Source of the DNA: Hermatobates lingyangjiaoensis
Taxonomy: Eukaryota > Arthropoda > Insecta > Hemiptera > Hermatobatidae
Assembly (NCBI GenBank): GCA_026182355.1
Contig: JAPFBL010000599.1
Coordinates: 62,001-126,000, forward strand
Reading direction: 5' to 3'
DNA: 64,000 nucleotides
In this document: positions 44,100-53,739 of the stretch, piece by piece
How positions within the stretch are numbered: the stretch's first letter is position 1
How the letters are laid out: each line of letters opens with the position of its first letter
Translations under genes and position numbers: made by a program
Notes under the pieces: model-generated
What the model was told of the DNA's origin: nothing
Database searches by the model: none
The model's input: only the letters and a program-made list of their open reading frames with translations

Positions 44100-44440
44100 A
44101 ACGAGAGTGTTATTTAGAAAATTAAGAAACAGGTATCAGCTAAATTTGGTGTCATTTTCAATAATGTGTGTGTCAAGGAAGGACCGCTACCAAAATTTAC
44201 GAATATATATATATATATATATATAATATATATATTTACTTTGAGTTTGTAAGTGCGATTCATTACTCTGTGTGTTACTCCTCTTGAATTTTGAACTCGT
44301 AAATATGAAAAATTTATATTGCTACCAAAATTTACAAATATCAAAACTTTAGAAACAGGTATCAGCTAAATTTTGTGTCATTTTCAATAATGTTTGTGTC
44401 AAGGAAGGACTGCTACAAAAATTTACAAATATATATTGGC
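44100..44440 (+). pseudogene. Repeated PLE N-terminal fragments (family F)
   Basis: At 44140-44205 the + frame reads KFGVIFNNVCVKEGPLPKFT. At 44365-44430 a second copy reads KFCVIFNNVCVKEGLLQKFT. A short third scrap (ttgctaccaaaatttacaaa) is at 44320-44340. Each runs into TA-rich DNA. A family C end (44240-44298) is wedged between them. Confidence 0.55.
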
Positions 44441-44725
44441 AGCAGATGTTCTTTCAAGCATATTTTATTGAAAATGATCGCTGTTTCTGCATTTTAACAG
44501 ATTTCTATTAACAGATTCTAGCATCCTGGCTATTTTCCTTGTTGTAGTAAGTAAACTATAAATCAGGTTTGCCAATGACATTTCCAAGTAAGCAAGTAAG
44601 TAAGTAAGTAAATATTTACTTGGAAATGTCATTGGTGAACCTGGCTTATAGTTTACCTACTACAACAAGGAAAATAGCCAGGATGCTAGAATCTGTTAAA
44701 ATGCAGAAATTGCGATCATATTTAA
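44435..44725. mobile_element. Family F fold-back (PLE N-terminal end)
   Basis: The right arm reads LPTTTRKIARMLESVK then decays; compare 3554-3662. The left arm is its inverse and includes the ggcagcagatgttctttc region. Arms meet at aatgtcatttccaagtaag around a (AAGT)n stretch at 44590-44612. Confidence 0.65.
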
Positions 44726-44747
44726 TATATATGTATATATAAATTAA

Positions 44748-44868
44748 GTTCAATGTAGAAAAAGAAACATAGAGAAATTAAAAGTAAGTGTCACTTTTAA
44801 TTGCTCTATGTCTTTTTCTAAATTGACTATATTTGTTCGTTTCGGGTCGTATTTCTAACGAAAAATAA
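44748..44868. mobile_element. Family C short fold-back
   Basis: agttcaatgtagaaaaagaa then inverse after aaaagtaagtgtcactttt; core deleted. The 3' part gttcgtttcgggtcgtattt matches 11103-11125. Confidence 0.6.
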
Positions 44869-44903
44869 TATATATATATATATATATAATATATATATAC
44901 TGT

Positions 44904-45067
44904 TAAAAAGATTTCACATAAACACGTGAAATAACAATCAGTGATCAAACCACAAATGAAATGGGAAAACAAGACTAAGATCTTTCAACCGTAAAAGCGG
45001 TCTTCGTCAGAGTCAAAAACCCAACTGAAACAGTCTTGTTTTCCTTTTTCATTTGTGGTTTGATCAT
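44904..45067. mobile_element. Family A, mostly left arm
   Basis: Full left arm with atttcacataaacacgtg, then a short right end cagtcttgttttcc ... gtggtttgatcat. Confidence 0.7.
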
Positions 45068-45087
45068 ATATATACATGTATATATAA

Positions 45088-45316
45088 AAAAGGTTTCACA
45101 ATTAACACGGGGAATAACAATCACTATTCAAACTACAAAAAGAAATGCGAAAAAAGACTATATATCTCTCAACCGTAACAAGCGGTCTTCGTCAGAGTTT
45201 GAATCCCAACTGCATTTGACTCTGACCGAGTTGAGATTAAACTCTGACGAAGACTCATTGCCGCGGTTGAAGGATCATAATCTTTTTTCTGATTTCTTAT
45301 TGTGTTTTGAACATAT
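45088..45316. mobile_element. Diverged family A fold-back
   Basis: Arms with gcggtcttcgtcagagttt and CTGACGA, AGACTCATTGCCGCGGTTGAAGG. It shares its centre (ctgcatttgactctgac) with 46880-47117, defining a subfamily. Confidence 0.7.
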
Positions 45317-45326
45317 AAAAAAAATT

Positions 45327-45547
45327 AAGTTCATCAGGACTCAGTCAGTTTTTCAGGTTCAAATTGAACTTTCATTGCCAACATTTCGGTTTTTATTTAA
45401 AAACCAATTTCATAGGCAGAAGTATTAAATTTTAAAACAGAAAAAATAAATATTACATTAGAAATTATTTTAGAAAGAAAAATAGTCTGTAAATTTCAAA
45501 AATAACTGTCTAGTTTGAACGATGATCTGACACTGACGCGACACACG
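45327..45547 (-). mobile_element. Family B module
   Basis: aagttcatcaggactcagtc, ttttcaggttcaaattgaac, the inverse of CCGAAATGTTGGC, and the A/T-rich inner part ending near gaacgatgatctgacac. Confidence 0.6.
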
Positions 45548-46135
45548 TCTAGGAAACTCCTCTTTTCTTCTTCTGGCTTGCGCACGTCTTTCTTTAAAAC
45601 TTTTTTTCGACCTCATTGCTTCTTTATCAGGATTCTGATTTTGTTTGTACGATGTTGGTTGTAGTTGGTTATGTTAGCTTTAGGTTTTCCTGGCCGGTTG
45701 CACTGTAGTAGGTATCTAGATCCTTCTTCCTTCCCTCTATACCTATTCTTGTAATATCCCATTCCTACCCCTAACTCCCCCCTCCCTCCTTTCCTATATC
45801 TCAACTTCATTAACTATTACACTTTGTTTTTTCCTTTTCGGTTTTCACTTATAATTCTTTCGATTATGTCTTCCATGAAGTAACAAATCAATTTTATAAA
45901 GCCTAGTAGGTTAATCTATATAACTTTTGTTGTTGTAGGATAGTAGAACCTCCCCCCCCCCCCCCTCAGCGAGATCCACCTTGAATACTTCACAAGGACT
46001 GTCTCGTTTTTTTCATAAAATGGTCAGAGGACTCCCCATTAAAATATATATATATATTTAAATTATCGAAAGTTTACTTTGGTATATCAGAATCGTATAC
46101 CATTTTACAATGGTATGAAAGTAAAGTCATGGAGA
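45548..46135. other. Possible decayed coding region on minus strand
   Basis: The minus strand keeps frames of about 65 codons (45613-45810 and an overlapping one reading KEAMRSKKSFKERRAQARRR toward the family B module). They may be the upstream part of a family B element. I recognise no domain. A C-run is at 45951-45965. Confidence 0.25.
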
Positions 46136-46225
46136 CAGGGTAGCCAATGGTTTTCGTTCTCGCCGATGACAGTAGTGCAAATGTATTTTATATGAATGTA
46201 TGAAAAAAATATTTTTAATTTAAAA
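46136..46225 (+). repeat. Family I repeat
   Basis: ggtagccaatggttttcgtt then gccgatgacagtagtgcaaa and tgtattttatatgaatgta. Two more copies are at 51066-51150 and 51241-51330. Confidence 0.6.
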
Positions 46226-46879
46226 TTTGCGATATATAAACACTGGTAATAACGGAAAGGCATACTAAATAAAGTTTAGCAAAAATTAACATAACATTCA
46301 GTGACTGTTTGGCAGTACGAAGATTGGCTGAATCAGCTAGTTTAATACATTCCTTAAAATAATACAATAAAAGTATTATTTACTTTTTTGCAGTGACATC
46401 TATTGTGTGTCTAACAAAAAAAAACATTGTTAGAGCAAGAAATTTTCGATAATTTAAAAATTTTACAGTAATATAGTATAATATTGTTATATTGTACAAT
46501 ATAGTACAGTAACATTGTTAATAATACAGTATCGTATACCACTTTCAGAACAATTAACTTTGTCTGGCAAAAAAAAAGGGAAATATTTAAAAAAAAACAA
46601 ATTTAAATTTTTACATTAAAATACTGTTCCTTTTGGAGAATACTTTTTTGTAACCCATTCCGAAACTATGCTTAAGAAACAATTTTAAATTACTTTAATG
46701 ATTATTATTAATTTAATAATTTTGAAAAAAATATTTCATGTACTCGTATTGATGGTTAAGAATATTGAAGTTTACTATGACTCCAAGACCAAGACATTGG
46801 TGGTAGCTGTTAAGCTATTCTTGTTAGAGGAGTAATTATAATTCATTTTTAAGTTTATTTTTTAAAATAACGTGATATG
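46226..46879. other. AT-rich, no gene recognised
   Basis: No features beyond A and T runs. Confidence 0.4.
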
Positions 46880-47117
46880 ATAATATATTAATGTCCAAAA
46901 CATAACAAGAAATGAGAAAAAAGAATAGCATATTTCAACAGTAACAAGCGGTCTTCGTCAGAGTCAAATCTCAACTGCATTTGACTCTGACCCAGTTGAG
47001 AGTAGACTCTGACGAAGACTGCTTGTTACAGTTGAAACATCTTATTTCTTTCTTCTCATTTCTTATTGTGCTTTGGACGTTTATTGTTGTTTCACGGCTT
47101 TATTGTGTAATATTGTT
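46880..47117. mobile_element. Family A fold-back module
   Basis: Left arm catttcaacagtaacaagcg; right arm CTGACGA, AGACTGCTTGTTACAGTTGAAAC. Outer ends differ from the main family (tccaaaacataac). Confidence 0.7.
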
Positions 47118-47235
47118 AATGATAATATATTAGTTTCGGGGTTCATAATTTTTTTTGTCTAGCTTTAAAACCATTGTTATGAGTCAGCATTTTACTGTAT
47201 TTAAGTTTTATTCATTTTGACATTGTATCCGATGG

Positions 47236-48058
47236 GGGTAGTAATGGAGTGATTAAGTGCCTCTAATAGCTTCTAATACTCAACTCCGACTTTAGGCCGG
47301 CCTTCTCGAGGCTACTCTGTAAATCTGCTATATACAAGGATAAACGGAAGAGGAGGAGAAGGTGATCAGGGGCTGGGCCTGACCACCTTCGTTTCACATC
47401 CTTCCTAATCCCCAAATCCCCTCCTTTTATCCCAGCCACAATCTAAGGTGTTCTGCGATCCGTGCCGAAGGATGGATGATACAGGGGTTACTGTAATATG
47501 AATGGAGCCTCAAGGGTTCCAGGTGGTACCCTTGAGTAAATAGCTTTACTCCGGTCTGCGGTGCTCTGCCGGAGTGGAAAAAATATCACCGATAGAGCTT
47601 CAGGGATTTTCCCCTGTATGATACTAAGGATAAAGAAGTCCCAAGATCATCCTTCAGAAGCATAGAGGGTCCAAATATCGCTAACAAGTGGGAGCCAACC
47701 TCCCACAAGTGCACCTAAGGCTCCGAATAAAACTGACCTGAAGAAGGAGGGAGGAAGTCATTTCTCCCGAAACGTAGGGAGCCTGAATGGGCATTATCAA
47801 TGATTTTTAGTGCAGATTTTGCAAAGAAGAGGAAGAAACAACGTTGAACCTGCTGACTGACTGTCAGTCAACTTTGCTGCACAGAGGTAGGTGCTTCGAG
47901 ACACTCAACAATACCATAGAAAACCTGTTACCACTGGGCCTAGCAAAATTGCTGAGCGTCTTGGAGGCGTTGAAGTTGCGTACTTTAGTACAGAAGAGGG
48001 GAAGTACAATAGTTTTTAAGACGCAGTGCTATATTCACCCTCAAATAATAATAATTGT
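47236..48058 (+). mobile_element. Chimeric non-autonomous LINE-tail element, copy 2
   Basis: Most complete copy. It begins gggggtagtaatggagtg, has ggggctgggcctgaccacct and gcggtgctctgccggag. A core follows: CTGAAGA 47738-47744, then GGGAG...CTCCC and GAAAC 47769-47773. The tail encodes CRFCKEEEE-like and HLL..DC-like residues with frameshifts. It ends caaataataataattg, a TAA-type tail typical of I-clade LINEs. Confidence 0.78.
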
Positions 48059-48140
48059 ATCGGATACTATACGTTTTTTGGAATTGAAGATTTTTTTTTT
48101 CAGTTTTGTTATAGTGATGACTTTCATTTGTGTTGTGAAC

Positions 48141-48929
48141 TCATGCTGTAAGGTGTTTTATTGAGGTTGTGAGGTTTGCTGAAGTGGTAGACACAGTGCT
48201 TGGTTTGGTAGAGCGGTCCATGGCACGAAACAGGGCATCACCCGCCCAAGGACTGGTCCAGGCCGCAAGGCCGGAGAAAGGTCGGCCATGATGAGACAGC
48301 ACAAGCGTGTAATTACCTCGGTCGTGTTCCGCCATGCCTGCCAGGATTCGTATGCAGGTCGTGACCCCCTGCTGCCCCCCACCCCCCATTGGCCCCCCAT
48401 ATATATATATTGGCACTATAGCTGGTGACAGTCAATCCATTTCACAAACAATTCCACCCAAAGACTCGACCCTTAAACACTTGACAACATCGTCTCACAT
48501 TTCTCCTGCCTTTCTTACCTCTTCTCTGCTTCAAAAGATTCCTGCGAGTCACAACAAACAATTACTAGTACATTACTCCTTCAACGCTTCATAAATGCTA
48601 AACATCAAACACATGATATCTATGTTCAATAAAAACTACTCTACCCACCTACAACGTAAAAACTATTAAAGACTAATCTATAACAATACTAATACGAATA
48701 AATTTAAAATAATATTATACATAACTACCAAATCATATAGATTTACACAAATAGATAACAAATAATAGTTAATAACGCGATATAATAATATATTAGTTTC
48801 GTTGCAACAATTTTTTTTTGTCTAGCTTCAAAACAATTGTTATTAGCCAGCAATTTTAGTTTAATTAAACATTTGTTAAGTTTATAAACAGTCCATTTAA
48901 CATTATAACTATAATTTTTAATAAATAAC
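48141..48929. other. GC-richer patch with weak minus-strand frame
   Basis: 48141-48416 on minus is open for 91 codons with unremarkable composition. A second minus frame overlaps it. No domain recognised, no evidence for splice signals. The remainder to 48929 is AT-rich. Confidence 0.2.
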
Positions 48930-49070
48930 AATAATTTATTTATAAATATTATGTCTGATTTCACTTTACTTAACTTTGGAGAAACATTCAACAAAGTTAA
49001 GTTAACTGAAATCAGACATAACATTTTTTAATATATTTATTCAAGAAGGACTGCTTCCAACTTTTATAAA
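48930..49070. mobile_element. Family F fold-back (PLE N-terminal end)
   Basis: Inverted atgtctgatttcactttact / agttaactgaaatcagacat. After it on + comes FIQEGLLPTFIN, the CL+xxLLP signature variant. The left arm on minus reads LSKVKSDIIFINK. Confidence 0.5.
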
Positions 49071-49674
49071 CAACAATAGCTACATTTAACAGTTTATTTT
49101 AGTTCTTTATATTTATATTATTCATTATATTATATTAAGTTCATTATAACATCCTATCAAAAACTATACCTTTTTGACGCTATTAAAAAATACTTTTTTA
49201 ATATCTATTCCGTTCATAGTTTACTAGTATATCCACAGTATAGTGTATTTGCACTAAATTTTAACGGAATCAATTTTTTTTAATCAAATTATAAAATAAG
49301 AACGATCTATTAATGATAAAATGAATATAATAAAATTAATTTTTATAAATGAATCTCAAATCATGGCTTTTTCATGGGTAAACAAAAATAAGAAAAATTT
49401 ATTTTGGTATGTTTGTTTTTTATTATAATTTATTTGTATATTAAACTGGTACATCAGTGTAGTGTATCTGTGCTGAATTCTTTAAAAATCAAAATTTATT
49501 CGAATAGAAGTATCAAATAAAAACACATCATGCATACAAATATAGGTAACTACCAGAAGTGCACCTCTTTGACGGATATTTTACAACAGTTCAGAGATGA
49601 TACGTGGTATTCTAAATATCATTAGATATTTACTAATACAGTTGAAAATACCATTATTTTGAGTTGAAAATACA
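49071..49674. other. AT-rich; possible Helitron-end relic
   Basis: 49548-49640 (acctctttgacgg ... tggtattctaaatatcatta) loosely matches the 3'-end region of the Helitron at 38747-38840. Otherwise nothing seen. Confidence 0.25.
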
Positions 49675-49775
49675 ATTTTGATTTGAATATAAACAGGAGT
49701 GTAATTTCTTTAGACCAAAAAATTCTCAAGAAACCCATCTTTGAACTTTAAGAATCAGTGGGCGAGAAACTATGT
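49675..49775 (+). mobile_element. Family G end fragment
   Basis: gtgtaatttctttagaccaa, then tctcaagaaacccatctttg and cagtgggcgagaaactatg. Confidence 0.6.
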
Positions 49776-50590
49776 AGTATTATTGATTACTTAATTAATA
49801 AAATAAAATTTTAAAAAAATAATTGAATATATCAAATATTAATATTATAGTAAACTAAAATACATATCTACAATATACTAAGACATATTAAGATATTACA
49901 ATACGTTATATTGAAATATACAGCAACAATGTATGAATAAAAATTATTTTAATTAAAAATTTCAAACACAAGATTTTAGTATGTGATTATGAATTTGATG
50001 ATTGTTCAAGTTCTATGGTATTTAGGAACTTGTTGAAACAATTGAATAAATTGAATGAAAGTACAGTTTTGTTTAGTGGCCAGTGGATTTATTTTTAAAG
50101 CTAGACAAGCGGATATACTGTAAAGAAAATAATTTAAAATACATCTTGACCAATAAATGCTACAGAATTATTTAATATAACGAAATAGTTACGGTACTGT
50201 ACCTGTGCAACAATGATGTTCAACATTTAGTAAGGGAAAAATACAATACGACGAGGAAAAAACAAAACAAAATTAAGAGTGCGCAAAATATGCAGTGGAA
50301 CTACAAATTTAAGAAAATGAAGAAATTAAAAGTAATGACAATAGCTATAGTAAAATAGAAAATTAAACAATAAAATATTTATGCATTTCATCATTACCAC
50401 ACAGGTTAATATTAATAATAAAATATTTGTACGCTACGCTTAAGCAACTATCACGGCTTCTAAACCCTGCACACGTACATTAAGATGCTGTAACTCCAAG
50501 TTACATTACAAAATAAAAAAATTTTTCGGATTACGGTGTTTCAACTTGTAATTGTTTTTATTATTTCGAAACTTTATGAATATATATATA
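49776..50590. other. AT-rich, no gene recognised
   Basis: No repeats or convincing frames; a TA run sits at 50580-50599. Confidence 0.4.
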
Positions 50591-50599
50591 TATATATAT

Positions 50600-50905
50600 T
50601 GTTGAAATGTACCGCAGCTTCGGTATTAACGACTTTTAAACTAAGCTGTTCCAGTCTCCTGACAGTCTTACGAATATAAGGTGGTAATTCCCAAATGAGT
50701 TGTCCAAAGGACATTGAGACACTAAAAAAGTGTCTCAATGTCCTTTGGACAACTCACAACTCATTTGGGAATTACCACCTTATATTCGTAAGACTGTTAG
50801 GAGACTGGAACAGCTTAGTTTAAAAGTCGTTAATACCGAAGCTGCGGTACATTTTAACAAAGTATGCCTCCAAGAAGATTTGGTGCCAACCTATACTAAT
50901 ATATA
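50600..50905. mobile_element. Family F fold-back with PLE N-terminal frame
   Basis: Arms about 50604-50723 and 50731-50854 are nearly perfect; the right arm has an extra ~6-bp direct repeat (caactcacaactcat). The right arm reads WELPPYIRKTVRRLEQLSL then KVVNTEAAVHFN, followed outside the arm by KVCLQEDLVPTYTN and (TA)n. It is the longest readable family F protein piece. Confidence 0.75.
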
Positions 50906-50917
50906 TATATATATATA

Positions 50918-50990
50918 AAGTTCGTGAGTTTGATTGCTTGTTTTTTGTTTTTCTGTTCACCCATTTTCGTTGGAGATAGAGAACTGAAAT
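50918..50990 (+). repeat. Family K fragment
   Basis: aagttcgtgagtttgattg, gttcacccattttcg and gagaactgaaattata match 24592-24650. Confidence 0.5.
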
Positions 50991-51065
50991 TATATATATA
51001 TTATTTATTACCTGGATAATTTTAAATAAAAGAAAATTATCTCTATATTCCCAAAATTGGAGCAA

Positions 51066-51330
51066 GGGTAGCAAGTGTCTTGCGTGCTCGCCAATGACAG
51101 TAGTGCAAATGTATTATGTATAAATGCAACGAAAAAAAATTTTTTTAAATTTAAATTTATAATTACCACTATCTGTGCGTAGTAAAGTTTACTACCTGTG
51201 TTTATGCCTTAAGTTTACAGGTAGTAAACTTAGCGCATGTAGCCAGGGTAGCCCACTGGCTTGTGTGCTAGCCGATGACATTAGTGCTAATGTATTATAA
51301 ATAAATGTAACAAATAAAGTACTACATTAG
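51066..51330 (+). repeat. Two family I copies
   Basis: 51066-51150 and 51241-51330 both have ggtagc, gccgatgacagtagtgca-type motif and a aatgtattat end. An inverted piece (tagtaaagtttactacctg / caggtagtaaacttagc) lies between them. Confidence 0.6.
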
Positions 51331-51468
51331 AGGTTAAAAATGAATAATGTTAAAAACACACTTGAACACAACTGTCAGATAAAATACGAATGTTCTAAGG
51401 TAATATTATAAAGACATATTTCTTTCACACATTGAAAACCACAATAAACAAATATATATATATATATA

Positions 51469-51670
51469 TATTAAAATGCTATAAGGCCTTTCGTTGCAAC
51501 ATCTGTATATACGAGTATATCCAACCTCGTATATCCAACCATCGCTTAGCAAGTGAGCTTGTTGTCCCTACCCTTCTCTCCTTTTGACGGTTAAACCAAA
51601 AATTAGAGACTGTAAGTGTGTTTTTCTATTCACTGTGTAAATATAGTTTACTTTGAAACGTATATGTACA
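51469..51670 (+). mobile_element. Family E scrap followed by family C module
   Basis: gctataaggcctttcgttg is the family E end. 51520-51670 is a family C module with a decayed core (CTTTTGACGGTTAAACCAAAAATTAGAGACTGTAAG). Confidence 0.55.
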
Positions 51671-51754
51671 TTATATATACATCTATATAAAAATTAATAA
51701 TCAAAAATAACTTTTGATATAATATATGAATTAAATACCACAATAAACAATATA

Positions 51755-52080
51755 TATTAATTAAAATACTCTAAGGCCATTCGTCACAACATCATCAGAG
51801 AGCTAAATGAAACAAACAAAAAATATAATAACAAGTTAACCTGGTTGATTGAAGTCTTCAGGATTGCTGGCATTCCTGTCTGAATTTAATGTTCCTAAAA
51901 TTGAAGAAGTCTTGATCTGCTTACTTATTTCTTTTATTAATATTTCATCTAGTTTGTAAAGTCCTGGACTATTGTTTATTAAATTTCCATAGAAGTTCTT
52001 TCTGAGTGCACTTTTAATAATAATTCTCCTCCTTTCTGAAGGTACAAAAATTAATTCCTTTGCTTCACTCCAAATTAATT
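51755..52080 (-). mobile_element. PLE 3'-terminal fragment (family E) with coding tail
   Basis: On minus: coding tail, TAA, then ~35 bp, CTGATGA (51798-51792), T, a short GT...AC stem, GAATGGCC and ttagagtattttaatta into TA-rich DNA. The layout (ORF end, short 3' UTR with ribozyme-like core, TA tract) links the free-standing core modules to Penelope-like elements. Confidence 0.7.
51836..52077 (-). pseudogene. PLE protein C-terminal fragment, about 80 codons
   Basis: Open from the truncation point to a natural stop. It reads LIWSEAKELIFVPSERRR, IIIKSALRKNFYGNLINNS, PGLYKLDEILIKEISKQIKT, then SSILGTLNSDRNASNPEDFN, QPG and TAA. A W/K..I..P.ERR..I.SAL......N...G pattern is what I expect just after the GIY-YIG endonuclease core in PLE proteins; that is from memory. 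The catalytic GIY-YIG part is not present here. No in-frame stop suggests a fairly young copy. Confidence 0.6.
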
Positions 52081-52166
52081 AATATATATTTGTTTATTGT
52101 GGTTTTTAATTCATGTATATATAATATAATTCATATATATATATATATAATATATATATATATATA

Positions 52167-52366
52167 TAAAGATTTCACATAAACACGTGAAACAACAATC
52201 AATGATTAAACCACAATAAGAATGGGAAAACAAGACTAAGATCTTTCAACTGTAACTGAGTTGAAACTGAGTCTCAGTTGGGTTTTTATCTCTGACGAAG
52301 ACCGCTTGTTACGGTTGAAAGATCTTAGTCTTGTTTTCCCATTCTTATTGTGGTTTAATCATTGAT
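52167..52366. mobile_element. Family A fold-back module
   Basis: Left arm shortened at ctttcaactgtaactgag; the right arm is complete with CTGACGA, AGACCGCTTGTTACGGTTGAAAG. TA runs on both sides. Confidence 0.75.
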
Positions 52367-52379
52367 ATATATATATATC

Positions 52380-53116
52380 AACAACACTCTACTGATGAAA
52401 TCAATGTAGTCTTAGTTCATTATATATAGTAGTAGAATAATTAAATCCTCTATCAAAGAGATATGTAATACAAAAAGGAGTCATTCATTATTTCTCAAGA
52501 TAAAAACTGTTTAATTTACTTGGACCTTTTTTTTCTTTTTTTCTTCCCACAAAAGAAAAGGCTGATAAATTTCAACTAATTTCCTTTTCGTTGAATTAAC
52601 TCAAGTGCTTAGTGTTGACCAAGGTTTTTTAGCTTTAACGATCTCGTAATTGAACAATTGTACACGCTCGAATTACCATAAGATAAGCAGTCAAATTGTA
52701 ACTCTACGGTTAAACAATACCCTCTTTCGCTCTATTCTTTCATTATTTCCTCCTTTGTAGAGCAGGTATTTTCAAATTATATATAATACAGTCTTGCAGT
52801 ATATCTATAAAATATACATTACTTCATTATTTATAAAATAATTATAATTGATAATACATACAAATTATATATAACGACTATACTTGTAAAAAAAAAAGCT
52901 GTTATAATAGTTTATAATAATGTGAAGATAATAATTTTCTAACTACTTATTCTGATTATTTTTTTTTCTTTCTAATGTATTTGTATCATAAATCTTCTTC
53001 CATATGTCTCTTTCTTTTCTAAAGAACCTATCTCTTTTCCTCTTTTTCTAAGTCCCCTATCTTGTTATATTTGTCTTATCTCCTATCTCTGTCTTATTTA
53101 CTCCTACCTAACTTAT

Positions 53117-53118
<2 letters not shown>
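52380..53118. other. AT-rich, no gene recognised
   Basis: T-rich and A-rich stretches only. Confidence 0.4.
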
Positions 53119-53152
<34 letters not shown>

Positions 53153-53156
<4 letters not shown>

Positions 53157-53274
53157 ATTTCACATAAACACGTGAAACAACAATCAATGATTAAACCACA
53201 ATAAGAAATGGAAAACATCTTTGTCTTGAAAGATCTTAATCTTGTTTTCCCATTTCTTATTGTGGTTTAATCAT

Positions 53275-53277
<3 letters not shown>
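53153..53277. mobile_element. Family A collapsed fold-back
   Basis: Outer arms only; the whole inner core is deleted at gaaaacatctttgtcttgaa. (TA)n at 53119-53152 and 53276-53331. Confidence 0.7.
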
Positions 53278-53328
<51 letters not shown>

Positions 53329-53329
53329 A

Positions 53330-53526
53330 TCAATGATGAAACCACAATAAGAAAATGGGAAAACAAGACTAAGATCTTTCAACCGTAACAAGCAGTCTTT
53401 GTCAGAGTCAAAAACCCCAGAGACGAAGACCGCTTGTTACGGTTGAAAGATCTTAGTCTTGTTTTCCCATTTTCTTATTGTGGTTTGATCATTGATTGTT
53501 ATTTCACGTGTTTATGTGAAATCTTT
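53330..53526. mobile_element. Family A fold-back module
   Basis: Left arm from caatgatgaaaccacaata; the right arm has a shortened first box (cagagACGA), then AGACCGCTTGTTACGGTTGAAAG and the full outer end. Confidence 0.75.
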
Positions 53527-53546
53527 TTATATATGTATATATATAA

Positions 53547-53685
53547 TAGTTCAAAATTGAACATAGGTTGCACATAAAGTAAAGAAACACACTTAAAAAC
53601 TTAAATTTTCGGACAATCCGTTTTCAGGAGAAAAGAGAAAGGGGAACCAAGCACGTTGTAGGGTCAACGGCTAGTAACTCGTTAT
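53547..53685 (-). mobile_element. Family C module, minus strand
   Basis: tagttcaaaattgaacatag, then the inverse core ttcggacaatccgttttcag, then gcacgttgtagggtcaacgg. Matches the left half of 41950-42182. Confidence 0.6.
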
Positions 53686-53739
53686 ATAATTATATATATA
53701 TATACAAATATATAATATTATATATATATATATATATTT

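Noticed and set aside
48141..48416. 91-codon minus-strand frame in a GC-richer patch
   Set aside because: No domain recognised, an overlapping frame is also open, and the start lies in a TA run. It could be an exon but I cannot support it.
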